Shown here: positions 11,330-24,368 of the stretch, piece after piece | How positions within the stretch are numbered: position 1 is the stretch's first letter | How the letters are laid out: every line of letters begins with the position of its first letter | Assembly (NCBI GenBank): GCA_032717465.1 | Contig: CM064632.1 | Location: 29,850,023-29,914,022, forward strand | Length of the DNA: 64,000 nucleotides | Direction of reading: 5' to 3' | Source of the DNA: Coenobita brevimanus | Lineage: Eukaryota; Arthropoda; Malacostraca; Decapoda; Coenobitidae | Program-made: the position numbers and the translations under genes | The notes under the pieces: model-generated | What the model was told of the DNA's origin: nothing | Database searches by the model: none | Seen by the model: the letters and a program-made list of their open reading frames with translations, nothing else

Positions 11330-11995
11330 GTACTGTGGTCAACTTATTATCCAATTTCAACCAAACTTTCAGGAACAGATTAGGTTTTGAGTACAGAGCT
11401 AAAGGTCACAGGGAAATGCCATAGCCCAGGGTTACAAATTAATACCCGTTTGATTTAATCTGATTTGAGCCAGTCATAGTGGAAGGGTTTAATGTCAGGG
11501 AAGACAGAAGGAATTCAGTGTGGAGAACGATTAATCAAAGGTCAAGGTCACAAGGCAAGGTCAAATTTCTACCTCTGTGCTTGTGTGTCAAGTAAATAGC
11601 TAAAACAGTTTTTATTTTATCTGCATCAGACTTGGTGGATGAGATTAAAGGCATCCAAAAGATTGATCAATTGTTTCCTAGATCAGTGATGTCGAAGGTC
11701 AGGATCACATGATAAGTTCAAGTTGGCATTTATCCGATTTAAATTGAGCTTTGTGAAAATGTTGAGGGTAAAGAAGTGATAAAAAGATTCAGTAGTGAAA
11801 ACGTTCTGTTACTGGCCACTGGAAAATGTCAAAGAAATAGGTCACTGGGCAAAGTCGGCCCAGTCTTGATGTGATTTGACCCAAAGCTGGTGCAGGAGTT
11901 AAGATTTAGGCAAGGATGAAGTAATTTGATATTGAGGTTAATCTGTGAAATATCAGGAGCACAGGGTAAAGTCAAATATTTGGCTTTGCTTTATG
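11330..11995. repeat. degenerate ~140-bp repeat with AAGGTCA motifs
   Basis: Blocks related to AAGGTCACAGGG recur at about 11403, 11540, 11694, 11830 and 11950, spaced roughly 120-150 bp, with intervening text such as CTTGGTGGATGAGATTAAAG and GCTGGTGCAGGAGTTAAGAT. The mirror copy is at 63690-64000. TCAAGGTCA at about 11543 is a nuclear-receptor half-site sequence; any regulatory role is conjecture. Confidence 0.5.
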
Positions 11996-12416
11996 AGTGA
12001 TCCTTTTATAATCTTTCCCTCTTCGTTTCCTTTTTTTTTTTTTTTTCTCTGCTTCGTTTTCTTCATTTTCTCTCTTTTATTCTCCATTTTCTCTTATCCC
12101 AGCCACTCTCTCGCTTCCTTTTTTCATCTGTATGTTTCTATATTACTCCCTTCTTCCATTACTGTCCCAGCCACTCTCTTCCTTCCGTCCATGTTTCCTG
12201 TGCTGTATGTTTTTTTTATCTCTCTCGTCTCTGTCTCCCCTCCTGCCTATCTTCTGCCACGTATTCTTTGATGATTATATATTTATTTTCCTTCATTTTC
12301 CATTTTTTTCCTTCCCAACCTCCATACCAAGCTACCGTGTTCACTCCCACGCCTGTCCTTTCCTCTTGTGTTAGGTTTTGCTTTATTTTCCTCACCTCTG
12401 TCTGTCTGTCTCTGTC

Positions 12417-12487
<71 letters not shown>

Positions 12488-13249
12488 CATCTCTCAGTTT
12501 TATCTTCCTACCTACCAAGCCTATGGCACGGACAAACGTGGCACTAATTTTGTGCACAATTTACTTTATTATTCACATCTTCGCCCTTCCTCATTTCCTT
12601 CCTGCCCACCTGAACGACACTCTCAGTCCTTTCATTGCACTGAATGTTATTTTATCCCTATCCTCACCCTTCCTGCCTTCCTGTCTGTCTAGCTCAACCC
12701 TTCTCTCACTCCCTTCCAGCACTCCTGAGGTTCCTCTTCCCCGCCCGTCTTCCCTTCCTCTCGTGCTGTTATCTTGCATGAGGAATTCTCCGCCGCAATT
12801 CGAAATGGATTCCGCGAGAGAAAAGGGAGGAAAAGGAGTAGGAAGAAAATGAAATTGAGGAGGATGAGAAGCAGAACGGAGAGGATAAGGGGAGTGAAGA
12901 GGAGAGGAAAGAGGAAAACCAGAAATAGCATTTTTTTTATTTTTTACAACACATTTTGCCGCCAATGTAAAGCGAAGGGACATGAAAACCAGAGAAAAAT
13001 GGAGAAGGAGCAGGCAGAAATGAACGATGTAGGGAAAGAGGGGAAAATGGGGGAAATTAGACGGGGAGAAGCTAGAATGGAGGAAGTAGAAATGAATGAA
13101 ACTAGAAACGTGTCCCAGAAGTGGAGGGAACTGAAAAACGAAACGGAGGAGGAATGGAGGCGGAAAGAAGAGGATGAAGGGATTGAGGAGAATAGAGGAG
13201 AACCAAAAATCACAATCTTATCCAGCGGTGTAAATTGCAATTTTTCGTA

Positions 13250-13302
<53 letters not shown>

Positions 13303-13311
13303 CTATATTCG
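11996..13311. other. pyrimidine-rich then purine-rich block with (TCTG)n and (GA)n
   Basis: 12000-12770 is C/T-rich on the plus strand and includes a TCTG repeat (12397-12458) running into CT (12459-12479). 12790-13250 is purine-rich. A GA repeat covers about 13253-13298. The long open frames on both strands are compositional, with no domain. The mirror is at about 62385-63690. Confidence 0.75.
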
Positions 13312-14045
13312 AGCGTAAGAACATGAGAAGAGAGAATAACTGCAGTAGGCCATTTGATCCATGCTAGGCAGCTCCAAAAAGAGTGTGACTATACTACTAG
13401 AATAAGACAAGGATAGCAAAGATGGAGGCTCTGCCCCGCCCACCAAACCCTCCTGTGGAAATTGGCAGAGAAAAAAAAAAAAGCTCGCATTATAGAAACA
13501 ACTTACGGCAATTTAACATGAAAGTGAGACAGGAGAAGAGACTAACGTAGTGAAACGTGAAAAGGAAAAAGAATGAATGAGTCCTGGTTATTAGATTTTT
13601 TTTAAATTCATCTCTTACTTGTCATAGTCTTTTCTAGCCTATATTTGAAACTCAGTGGAAGGGGCAGCAGCTACATCACTAGGCACCTTATTCCATTCGT
13701 CCACTACTCTGTTCCCAAACCAATTTCTACCTATGACTTTACTAAAACAGAATGTATCAAGTTTGAAACCATTAGCTCGAGTTCTAACCTGTACGCTTAC
13801 TTTAAGCACCTTGGTAATATCTCCCTTATTTATTCCCTTCATCCTCTATGCCTTTTTAGTGAGTGCAAATTTAGTCTTTTCAGTCTGTATTCATATGAAA
13901 GGTTCCGAATGTTATGTATCATTATGTCATTATTCTCTGTACATTTTCAAACAAATCTATATCCATTATATAGTACTGGGACCAAAATTGCATAGCGTAG
14001 TCTAAATGTGGCCTTACTAATGCTAGATAAAGTTACAGTAATACT
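13312..14045 (-). pseudogene. LINE 3' end fragment (CR1/L2-like RT C-terminus and 3' UTR)
   Basis: On the minus strand, a frame at 13639-13842 reads KGDITKVLKVS...NGFKLDTFCF...NRVVDEWNKVPSDV. This is the pattern of the C-terminal tail of many non-LTR reverse transcriptases (GDL..VYK...F.L..F..R....NRVV..WN.LP). Upstream, to 14045, weaker matches read RYAMQFWS and ENVQRI but are broken by stops. Downstream a 3' UTR-like sequence ends in CTCATGTTCTTACG near 13312. The catalytic RT domain is absent, so it is a 5'-truncated, dead copy. The mirror is 61640-62372. Confidence 0.7.
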
Positions 14046-14069
14046 TTCATGTCATATTGCTCACGTTTT

Positions 14070-14070
<1 letters not shown>

Positions 14071-14126
<56 letters not shown>

Positions 14127-14321
14127 CTGTTAGATAGGAGGCTTCAAAACTCCCCATCCTTAGTGATATATTTTACCCATTACATCTTAAGATCCTGTCG
14201 TATATTGTTTATCGCATATTAGTATAAACATATATTGTGTTACTGAAAGACAAGAGGATAGTGAGGTGCAGTTAGAACAAAATAAATCGCCCAGGAAGAG
14301 GTGCTGCACAATATTCAAAGC

Positions 14322-14371
<50 letters not shown>
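14071..14371. mobile_element. MITE-2-like fragment between two (GA)n tracts
   Basis: GA repeats at 14071-14120 and 14325-14371 flank a segment. It starts GGCTTCAAAACTCCCCATCCTTAGTGATATATTTTACCC and ends AATAAATCGCCCAGGAAGAGGTG, resembling the two arms of MITE-2. This is a diverged copy. It has no coding potential. Confidence 0.5.
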
Positions 14372-14372
<1 letters not shown>

Positions 14373-15829
14373 AACCCACCACCCACCTCCCCACATACAC
14401 AAGGCCCTGGAATCCTCGCGCTCTCCCCAAGATGACTTATCCTTTTCCCAAGGTTTACCTTTAATATTACAGCTTCAGCCATAGCAGTGGATTGCCCGCC
14501 CCATATGGTCGCACTTAGAAAAAGAAAAAGAAAAAAAAAAAAAGCCACGCTAACGAATCGTGAAGCAGTGTGTGTGTGTGGGGGGGGGGGAGGGATTGAA
14601 GGTATATGTACAGTAACTCATACTGTGAATAACACTCATTAGAGTGATTTTTTTCTTATTTTACCCTTTCTACTCTCGGGCACTTTTATTTAGCTCAGTG
14701 GTGATTTCAAACAAGATAGGTTACACGTAGCCTTCATCAACCCTTCCCTATCAGACGTCTTATTCTGAGGACTTATTGTGATGAGCTGAATGAAGTGTAA
14801 AGTACCAACCATCTACTTACATTACCCATCCAACCACCAGTCAGTTAAACAAGGCAGTTCATGACTGCGAACGACGGGTTGGTAGCAGGCAGAGCGGCAC
14901 CTGAAATATGTGGGAGGTATAAAAAGCCCACAGGAATGTAGTTAAACATATTGTAATTTGGTGGAGTAACGAGGTAATGTATCTCTGACCACTTCCGGGC
15001 GACATGACCGTCAGAGGAAGAGAGAGATGGAGAGATAAAACATGTACCCAGCTGTAGATAGCGTAACTTGGCTGATTTTGTTACTACTTGAGGCATAGAC
15101 TACACAGCCCGTTCCCTGGGCTTAGCAGTGTTCCATCGTGTCGCTACTTTGGCGCTAATACCCACCGTCCATACTGAATACATGCTTGTGTTGTCTCGTG
15201 AGATGATTTTATGACAGCGGTGGGTCTACGGACCATATATTTTTACTTTTTTTTTTTACACAGTTCATATCCCCAAAACTCCTTTGCTACAGCCTGAAAT
15301 CAATCTCCCGTCCTCTTGACCAGCAGGCTACTCCACTATCAACTCCCCATCTCTCCCCTCAGTGAGTTACTTCTCCGGCTAAATTGCAAAATGTGAGAAT
15401 AAGGTGCAAGATGGAGAAGAGAGAAGCAAAAGACGGAGACTACAGTAATACAAGACTTTTGAAGAGTGATACGTGACAGGAAGTTAGGTGACAAGTGACT
15501 GAGGTGAAAATTGGGGATCAAAGAGAGGAATGGGAAATGAGACAAAAAAACAACAACAGAAGCGCAGTAGTAAACAGGGAATAAGGTGAGATGTGGAAGT
15601 GAAAGAAAACTGAAGTGAAATAGAGCTATTGGGTTTAGATGGAGATCCATGAGAGAGAGGAGAAGCTGTTCGAGGGGAAGATGAGGGGAGGGGCCATAAA
15701 GGGAGGGGAAGGGAATGAAAGGGGACCGGACCCAAGTTGGCTTTTAGTTGGCGTGGTGAGAGAAAGAGGGTTGGAGTGGCCACAGCGGGGAACAGCTGAA
15801 CTGGCGCCTCCTACCATCATCAACCAAGA
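14372..15829. other. non-coding block, no gene seen
   Basis: Mixed sequence with a T/A run near 14535, a G run (14581-14590) and a diverged MITE-3-like part near 14680-14770 (TTTATTTAGCTCAGTGG...CATCAACCCTTCCCTATCAGACGTC). The open frames lack domains. The mirror is about 59880-61330. Confidence 0.5.
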
Positions 15830-17114
<1,285 letters not shown>

Positions 17115-17730
17115 GTTAGCTAAGAGTGAGTTACAGAAGCTGAACATGTTAGCAAAGAGTTAGTCACAGAAGCTGAACATATTAGCTAAGAGTGAGTCAC
17201 AGAAGCTGAACATGTTAGTAAAGAGTGAGTCACAGAAGCTGAACATGTTAGCTAAGAGTGAGTCACAGAAGCTGAACATGTTAGTAAAGAGTGAGTCACA
17301 GGCTGAATATGTTAGCTAAAAGTGAGTCACAGAAGCTGAACATGTTAGCTAAGAGTGAGTCACAGAAGCTGAACATGTTAGTAAAGAGTGAGTCACAAGC
17401 TGAACATGTTAGCTAAGAGTGAGTCACAGAAGCTGAACATGTTAGCTAAGAGTGAGTTACAAGCTGAACATGTTAGCTAAGAGTGAGTTACAAGCTGAAC
17501 ATGTTAGCTAAGAGTGAGTTACAAGCTGAACATGTTAGCTAAGAGTGAGTCACAAGCTGAACATGTTAGCTAAGAGTGAGTCACAGAAGCTGAACATGTT
17601 AGCTAAGAGTGAGTCACAAGCTGAACATATTAGCTAAGAGTGAGTCACAGAAGCTGAGCATGTTAGCTATGAGTGAGTCACAAGCTGAACATGTTAGTTA
17701 AGAGTGAGTCACAGAAGCTGAATATGCTAC
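17115..17730 (+). repeat. 33/31-bp minisatellite with TGAGTCA in most units
   Basis: Nineteen units of GTTAGCTAAGAGTGAGTCAC plus AGAAGCTGAACAT (33 bp), or a 31-bp form lacking AG after CAC. Fourteen of 19 units keep TGAGTCA, the AP-1/TRE heptamer; the others have GAGTTAC or TTAGTCA. Units 11-13 share the GAGTTAC variant, suggesting local amplification. The mirror array is at 58198-58818. Confidence 0.93.
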
Positions 17731-17918
17731 TGGCTAGTCAGGCTTTCCTATCAGTAGTTTTTACTCAGAGTATAGAAGTGTAACGTTTTGACTTTAGTTT
17801 TTTCGACTGAACAAAATCGTCTGCTATTAACCTAAGCAGTGTTCTTACGGGATCAGTAGGAGAGAAAGCCTTACTAGACATTGTTGTGGAAACCGTTTCT
17901 AAAGTTTTTTACTTCAAC

Positions 17919-17952
<34 letters not shown>

Positions 17953-18003
17953 GTGGTTTCTTGAGTATCATATCTACGAGCTCCAACCTCAGCGAAAGAT
18001 TTG

Positions 18004-18080
<77 letters not shown>

Positions 18081-18343
18081 ATGTAGTAGAAGCTACACTA
18101 CCTGCACAAATATTATGCTCATCACTAGTTGTCCTTTAGGTTAAACCCTTCTGTCTATAGTTGCTGTACGTGAGATATTGCATGAAGAGTACATAGCGCA
18201 CCGCCATTCGCCTGTTGGCACTTTGTCGCGTGGCATCAGGATCTACGGTTCCCTCGTATAATTAAATTTCGAAATTGCCCAGAAAAGGTATAACACAAAA
18301 GTTTATGCTCAGACACAAAATTATAAGAGTAGGATAGCAAAGC

Positions 18344-18384
<41 letters not shown>

Positions 18385-18532
18385 TACTAGCTGAAGGAGA
18401 GGAGACATACAGAGGCCCACACAAATGCAGCCATAATACGCTTTACGAGGTGTGGAGACAGTTTCCACATGTACCCACCAGTGCAACCATCTCAGACAGG
18501 CTAGGACATGTATCCCATAGTTCTTTCACCTT
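17731..18532. other. non-coding block with poly(T), (GA)n tracts
   Basis: T run 17922-17951, GA repeat 18008-18077 and a second GA repeat 18346-18380. Nothing coding is recognisable. The mirror is about 57400-58197. Confidence 0.65.
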
Positions 18533-18713
18533 ATCTTGGCCCAGAATTTCGCCCTTTCGCAGCTTATTTCAAGTGGCTCATTGGCAGAAGGAAGTGCTTC
18601 CTCCCTACATCCTCTCCGTAGCACTTCTTCCTGATTAGCACCATATTCTAGTGTTAATCTGTTGTTACAACTCAGCTTTAAAGTGGAGAGAGAGCAATTT
18701 TAGGCCAAGTTAG
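18533..18713. mobile_element. MITE-1 copy
   Basis: About 181 bp bounded by imperfect terminal inverted repeats: ATCTTGGCCCAGAATTT at the left and AATTTTAGGCCAAGTTA at the right. The interior has TAGCAC...GATTAGCACCATATTCTAGTGTTAATCTGTTG, shared with the copies at 26920 and 34954. It is flanked by TA, so TA target duplication is possible. No coding capacity; it would need a transposase in trans. Confidence 0.7.
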
Positions 18714-19384
18714 AGTAAAAAGCGTATAGTCGGCTAAGGCAACTTTGCCTTTCTCATCTTTTTTTATGTTTATGCAAATTATGTCTATTAATAATCTACA
18801 AGTTGAATGCAAAACAGTATAAATAAAATTATATATAGTTAAGGAGACGTACTACAGAATCTCTTTTGTAACGAATTATTTTGCATGTTATACATTAACG
18901 TCCTCTTGTGTTATTAAGTCTTTTTTTTTTGGCATGTTAACCGTTACTATTCTTCTGTGTTGTTTGTCTTGTATTTTGCATGTTACAGGTAATAATACTC
19001 CTGATTTTTATTCCTTTATGGACTAACAAAGAAAAATGAAATACAAGAAAGTTTAATGCACCAGATTCATAAAATCACAAGGAAATATTAATGCACTAAA
19101 GGCAGAAACAAATAGGTAAGAACTAGGTAATAGGGAGCCTCCTTACCCTACGAGAATACCTTCCTTGGTGGTGTGTGTCAACGCGGCAGACCCACTACAC
19201 CTACTGTAAGTGCTGAGTGGCTTGGGTAATGACGTTGCCTGTGTGTGTGTGTGTGTGTTTGTGTTAAAATTCCACTTTTTTTTTTTATGACCTGCTGCCT
19301 ACCATTTGTTCATGTAGAATAACTTTAGTGTTACACACACACACACACAGTTGCGGATAGATGTTATGCAGATGGATAGATTGG

Positions 19385-19467
<83 letters not shown>

Positions 19468-20305
19468 TTGTGGAAGGATGTTTATAAGTATGTGGATAGA
19501 TTGGATAAAAAGATATAGATAGAGAAGGGGAGGGTAGACAGAGGTGTATAAACAGATGGATAGACAGGATAAGAGAAAACTGATAGATAGTGGTAAGATA
19601 GAAAGAGGCAGGATCTAAGTGAAGAGGGGAAAGGAGGGGATGACTGAAGGGGATGAAAGGGAAAATGGATGAAAGGAAACAAATGAAGAGGTGAGGGGAG
19701 GAGAGAGAAAAAGGTGAATGTGAATGCCGGCCTAAAAGGAGGGGACTAAATATAAAAATAAAAAAGTGTTTGGGGGGAAATGGTATGCTATAATTTAGCT
19801 AAAGTATGTCACAAGCCAGGTAAATGAAAACAGTTGTGTATAGAAACTTAATTGATAAGAAAACGTCGATTTATGGAGATAGTGGAAATTTTTTTTATAG
19901 ATAGATAGTTATAGGTTTTAGATATATGATTACTACAAAAAGAAATAGAAGCAAAACGTATACAGTAGAAGGCTGACGTAATTCACGGAGGAAAGAAGGC
20001 AAAGACAGAGGTGGTGGGGAGGCGTAGGACGGGGATGAAATTGTACTGAATCTAAAAACGAAACTAGTTAACTGAATGGAAGAAATTTTAAGATTAACAC
20101 TACCATGATCGAGATTATTCTAGTTCTGTATTTCTCCTAACGTCAGGTAACTTCAAAAGGGTTAAGTATTGTGGCCTGGGAGCGTTAATAGTGTCGCCAT
20201 TAACCCTCACCTGATCGGCACTACTTGATATTTTATTCCTGCTGACGTCAGGTTGTTTTATTCAGATAAGAGGGAGTCATTGGCGCATGTGTTGATACTG
20301 TCACC
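18714..20305. other. AT-rich non-coding block with (CA)n 19388-19465
   Basis: Includes three TTTT/GCATGTTA-type repeats (18870-18990), a half-arm of MITE-2 (19105-19175, GGGAGCCTCCTTACCCTACGAG), a CA repeat (19388-19465) and purine-rich sequence to 19740. No gene. The mirror is about 55650-57218, with a longer CA/GT tract there. Confidence 0.6.
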
Positions 20306-20372
20306 ACAGCAGCAGCAGCAGCAGCAGATGATGATGATGATGATTGTAGTAATTGTTGTTGGTATGAGTGCA

Positions 20373-20406
<34 letters not shown>

Positions 20407-20546
20407 GCAGTCATTGCTATTCGTATGGGTGCAGATGATGATGATGATGATAATGACGATGATGATTGCAGTCATTGTTGTTGTATGGGCGCAGATTTTG
20501 GTGATGATGAATAACTGTCATTGTTGTTGGTATGGGTGCAGACTAC

Positions 20547-20598
<52 letters not shown>

Positions 20599-20700
20599 GC
20601 AGTCATTGTTGTCAGTATGGGTGCAGATTATGATGATGACGATGATTGTTATCGTAAGTGCTGGTATGGGTGCTGACTGCGATGATGATGATGATGATGG
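20306..20700. repeat. compound CAG/GAT trinucleotide array
   Basis: (CAG)6 at about 20309-20327 runs into GAT blocks. These alternate with a recurring spacer like TGCAGTCATTGTTGTTGGTATGGGTGCAGAT, a higher-order unit of about 60-80 bp. The Gln/Met/Asp and His homopolymer frames are repeat translation. The mirror is 55180-55580, with (CAG)7. Confidence 0.9.
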
Positions 20701-20879
20701 CGATATTGTTACGGTAGTTTTGATACCAGGAACAGTGAAAGCAGCGTCATGGTAGTAACAGTGGTGTGGGAGGACTGGGTGTGGCAGTGGCGGTAGCGAC
20801 GTGTTAGGCTTCGTTTCCTCTTCATTTAGAACAGTAATTGAATGGTGCGGCCTGGGATGAAGGGGGTAGGGTGGTGGTG

Positions 20880-21615
20880 GCGGCACGTGGGTGGGGAGTG
20901 GTCTGGGTGTGGGTGTGAGTGTAGGGGTGTGGGTGTAGGGGTGTGGGTGTTGGGATGTGGGGGTAGGTGATGTAGAGAGGAAGGAAAGGAGTGGTAGAAG
21001 AAAATGTGTGTAGAGAGAGAGAGGTGTGAGTGTAGGGGTGTGGGTGTAGGTGTGAGTGTAGGGATGTGGGTGTAGGTGTGAGTGTAGGGGTGTAGGTGTA
21101 AGTGTAGGGGTGTGAGTGTAGGTGTGGGTGTAGGTGTGGGTGTAGGGGTGTGGGGGTGTGTGCAGGGGTGTGGGTGTAGGTGTGGGTGTAGGGGTGTGGG
21201 TGGGTGTGAGTGTAGGGATGTGGGTGTAGGGGTGTGGGAGTAGGGGTGTGGGTGTGAGTGTAGGGGTGTTGGTGTAGGTGTGGGTGTAGGTGTGGGTGTA
21301 GGGGTGGGTGTGGGTGTGAGTATAGGGGTGTGGATGTGGGTGTAGGTGTGAGTGTAGGGGTGTGGGTGTAGATGTGAGTGTAGGGGTGTGGGTGTAGGTG
21401 TGAGTGTAGGGGTGTGTGGGTGTGGGTATGAGTATAGGGGTGTGGCCCGTGTGGGTGTAGTTGTGGGTGTATTGTGGGTGCACGGGTGTAGGGGTTATGT
21501 TGGTGCAAGAGTGATGATGTAGAGGCGTGGATGTGATGGGGATGTAGCAATGTGGGTATTGAAATGTGGATGTGGTGTGGGTTTGGAGTGTGGATGTGAT
21601 GTGTGTGTAGGGCAC
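20880..21615. repeat. G/T-rich minisatellite (GTGTAGG/GTGTGGG)
   Basis: About 730 bp of irregular 6-bp modules GTGTAG, GTGTGG, GGTGTG and GAGTGT. The plus strand is almost C-free, with frequent GGG/GGGG runs. The long Thr/His/Pro minus-strand frames follow from the 6-bp period. The mirror is 54296-54990, slightly shorter. Confidence 0.9.
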
Positions 21616-22079
21616 ATCACATCCACTTAGTACTTAGGCCTGTTTGCCCAGAACGAGGCTATGCTGTTGGGTAAGACTAATTACAGGTACATAACGATCC
21701 AACCACCCTGCGTAAGAAAATGAACGAAAAGAAAAGAGGATTCTCACCACTCACTCCGGCATAATCGCCGGCAAGTAGAATACAGAAAAAAAAATAGTTA
21801 TTGGAGAAAATATTACAATTGTTATTTGAAAGACGGAAGCGTAAATACTGTATATATATTTAATCTTCAGTTCTAAAAAACGGTGTCCACACATCTGCAG
21901 AATGTTGTAAGAATATTGTTATCTCTAATCGTCTTTGTGTCGACTTGGAAATAAACAACATTGTTAGTTGAGACCTATAATGTTTTAATTCTTATCTTAG
22001 AAGTTTACATGTTTCCATAATTTTGTCACTGTCGGCTGTTTCTGTTGAGAAGTTAGTATATGAATCTGTGGTGCGCGTG
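21616..22079. other. non-coding, no feature seen
   Basis: Unremarkable AT-rich sequence between the GT-rich minisatellite and the purine-rich tract. The mirror is about 53830-54295. Confidence 0.5.
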
Positions 22080-23035
22080 TCGATGCTGGGCGAGGATAAC
22101 ATATGAGGAGTGAAGGTGGAAGTGGCAGGAGTGGAATTTGAGGAGAAAAGCGTTAAGGTGTTGGTAATAGAGGGGTGAATGGAGTGTTTGGGTGTGGGAG
22201 TGGGGGTGAGTGAGGGATGGGGTAGGAAATGGAAGTAAGGGGGGGCAGGAGAGGGGAAGGTGTTAGGGGTAGGTGAAGAGAGGAAGGGGACAGAAGTGGG
22301 CGGTGATTGGAGAGGAAGATGAGTGGTAGGAGAGGAAAGTGAGAGAGGGTAACGAGGAGAGTGAAGGGAATAGGGGAGGAAAGTGATATGGGCAGTGAGA
22401 GGAAAATGAGGAAGTAGCAGAGGATAATGATGGGGGTGGGAGAAGAAAGTGGCGGGGTGAGATAATTGGAAGAGGAGAAAAGAGGAAAGTGAGAAAGATT
22501 GTGATGGTGAGGGGTTACGAGAAGATTGCGAGGGAGATAGAGAGGAAAGTGAGGGGATAGGAGAGGAAGGTGAGGGAAAGTAGGACAGTAAAATGAGGGT
22601 GGGAGGGGAGGAAAGTGAGAGGGAGTACGAGAGAAAAGTACTGGAAGAAGGAAAGGAATGTGAAAGATGTAGAGAGGAAGGAAAGGAGTGGTAGAAGAAA
22701 ATGGGTGTAGCTTTTACGGAGCTGAGTGCGGGTGACGTAGGAGTGAAAAAGAGTATGGTAAGGAGGAAAGAGAGGGTGGTAAAAGAGAGTGGGTGTAAGT
22801 GTTGGGGTGGTGAGAGAAGGAGCAGTGGGAGGATGAAGGAGGGAGATGTACAGTAGGACAGAAATATGAGGATGGTAGGGGAGGGAAAGGGAGGGAGTAG
22901 AGGAAAGCGAGAACGAGAGATGGGTGGTGAGGATGGTTGGAGAGGAAAAGGTTAGGATGTGGAGGAAGGTGATTTATGATAGAAAAGTGAAATTTCTATG
23001 GAAGAAGGTGTATGCCTGAGAAAGAGAGAGAGAGA
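22080..23035. repeat. purine-rich (GGAAAGTGAG)-type tract
   Basis: About 950 bp of irregular GAGAGGAAAGTGAGGG modules, strongly purine on the plus strand. A GGAAGGAAAGGAGTGGTAGAAG segment at about 22675 also occurs near 20983, linking the two tracts. The mirror is 52860-53800. Confidence 0.8.
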
Positions 23036-23672
23036 GAGCACTTGTTCATAGTTGAGTTTAATCACTTCAAAACAAGGACATAGTTTTTAAATTTATTCCT
23101 GCTATTACCAAGCTATTTTATTCAGCGTGTTAACTTGAAAGGTTAGATTAAGCTTCATCAGCACCTTCATTAGTAGAGGTTCTTAATTTAAAAAAAGTCT
23201 GGTAGTTGCAAGAGTTAAATGCAGTTACTGAACTTGTTAAAAAAGTGAAATATATTTAGGGAAAAGGGTATTCCAAATAGAAACAGAAAATAGCTGACCA
23301 GACTTTTGAATAATAGAGTACGTACCTCATGATTTATTTGCATGAAAAAAAGTCAGGAGTTAAATCGTATAAACCAGCGTTGTATTTTAGCCGTTGTGTT
23401 TGATGTATGTGTTAAATGAACACCTGGCAGCTTATGATGTTAATATTCATACCTGGCATTGTGCTGTGTTAACCAGGAAATGCACAGATTGTTTAGCATG
23501 TGGATTTAGTATTTACTCTTCACCATTCGACTTTTCCTCTTAACTAAATAGAAAGTAAGGGAGACTTTTCGAGTTAGAGGGCTTTGATTCAGCCTTCATT
23601 AACCCCATCCCCACCAGACGTCTCTCCTAAACTGTGGCAGATTGCCCAGAGTTAGCAGGGATAAACCAGTCC
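23036..23672. other. non-coding block with MITE-3-like fragments
   Basis: 23540-23660 has GAGACTTTTCGAGTTAGAGG...CATTAACCCCATCCCCACCAGACGTCTCTCCTAAACTG, the interior of MITE-3. The preceding sequence contains one isolated unit (23435-23500) related to the 35-bp minisatellite at 23940. Confidence 0.5.
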
Positions 23673-23896
23673 AAGGTTCGTCTTCTCGTCAGTTAAGGAA
23701 GTTCCCTAACGCATCTTCGTTTGCTATTTATTTTTGAGTAGTGGTGGTTACTCTTCTTGTGTATGATATTTATGCATAGTATGTCGATAACGGAAGGTCT
23801 TATGTAACAGAAGAGAATACTAAGGTTAAATAAACAAAAATCGCTTCGGAAAAGGTGTTAGGGAGCTTCCTGAACATACGAGAATACGGACCCTAG
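23673..23896. mobile_element. MITE-2 copy (long terminal inverted repeats)
   Basis: About 224 bp. The left arm CTTCTCGTCAGTTAAGGAAG / TTCCCTAACGCATCTTCGTT is matched in inverted form by the right arm AATCGCTTCGGAAAAGGTG / TTAGGGAGCTTCCTGAACATACGAGAATACG. The arms are about 60 bp each, so the copy is largely a hairpin. The centre has TGTATGATATTTATGCATAGTATG. No coding capacity. Confidence 0.75.
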
Positions 23897-23939
23897 ATTT
23901 AATAGTACTGAAAGGCTGAAAAGGACTCGTAGTTGCTGA

Positions 23940-24250
23940 TTTTTATATTCATACCTTGGACTGTGTTGTGTTGATGTATATATTCGTACCTTGGATTGTC
24001 CTGTGTTGGTGTTTATATTTGTACCTAAAACTGCTGTGTTGATGTTTATATTCGTACCAAGGACTGTGCTGTGTTGATGTTTATATTCGTACCGAGAACT
24101 GTGCTGTGTTGATGTTTATATTCGTACCTTGGACTGTGCTGTGTTGATGTTTATATTCGTACCTCAGGACTGTGCTATGTTAATTTTTATATTTGTACCT
24201 AGGACTTGCTGTGCTGATGTTCATGTTCGTACCTAGGACTGTGCTGTGTT
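23940..24250 (+). repeat. 35-bp minisatellite
   Basis: Nine units of about 34-36 bp, consensus TTGATGTTTATATTCGTACC plus TTGGACTGTGCTGTG. The mirror array is at 51652-51965. Confidence 0.92.
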
Positions 24251-24368
24251 TTAACGAGGAAATATGCTGTTTTACGTATAGCTTTAGTAGACTACTCAAT
24301 CTTAGCCACCTAGCCTTTTCATTGCTTTCTTATTTACTGACATCTTGCGTAGTTCATTCTTACCATCT

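Noticed and set aside
12774..13367. 197-codon Lys/Glu/Arg-rich frame
   Set aside because: Purine-rich low-complexity sequence; the mirror copy has frame-changing indels.
20518..21615. 365-codon minus-strand Thr/His/Pro frame
   Set aside because: Follows from a 6-bp-period minisatellite; in the mirror arm the frame is cut and joined differently by indels, so it is not a maintained protein.
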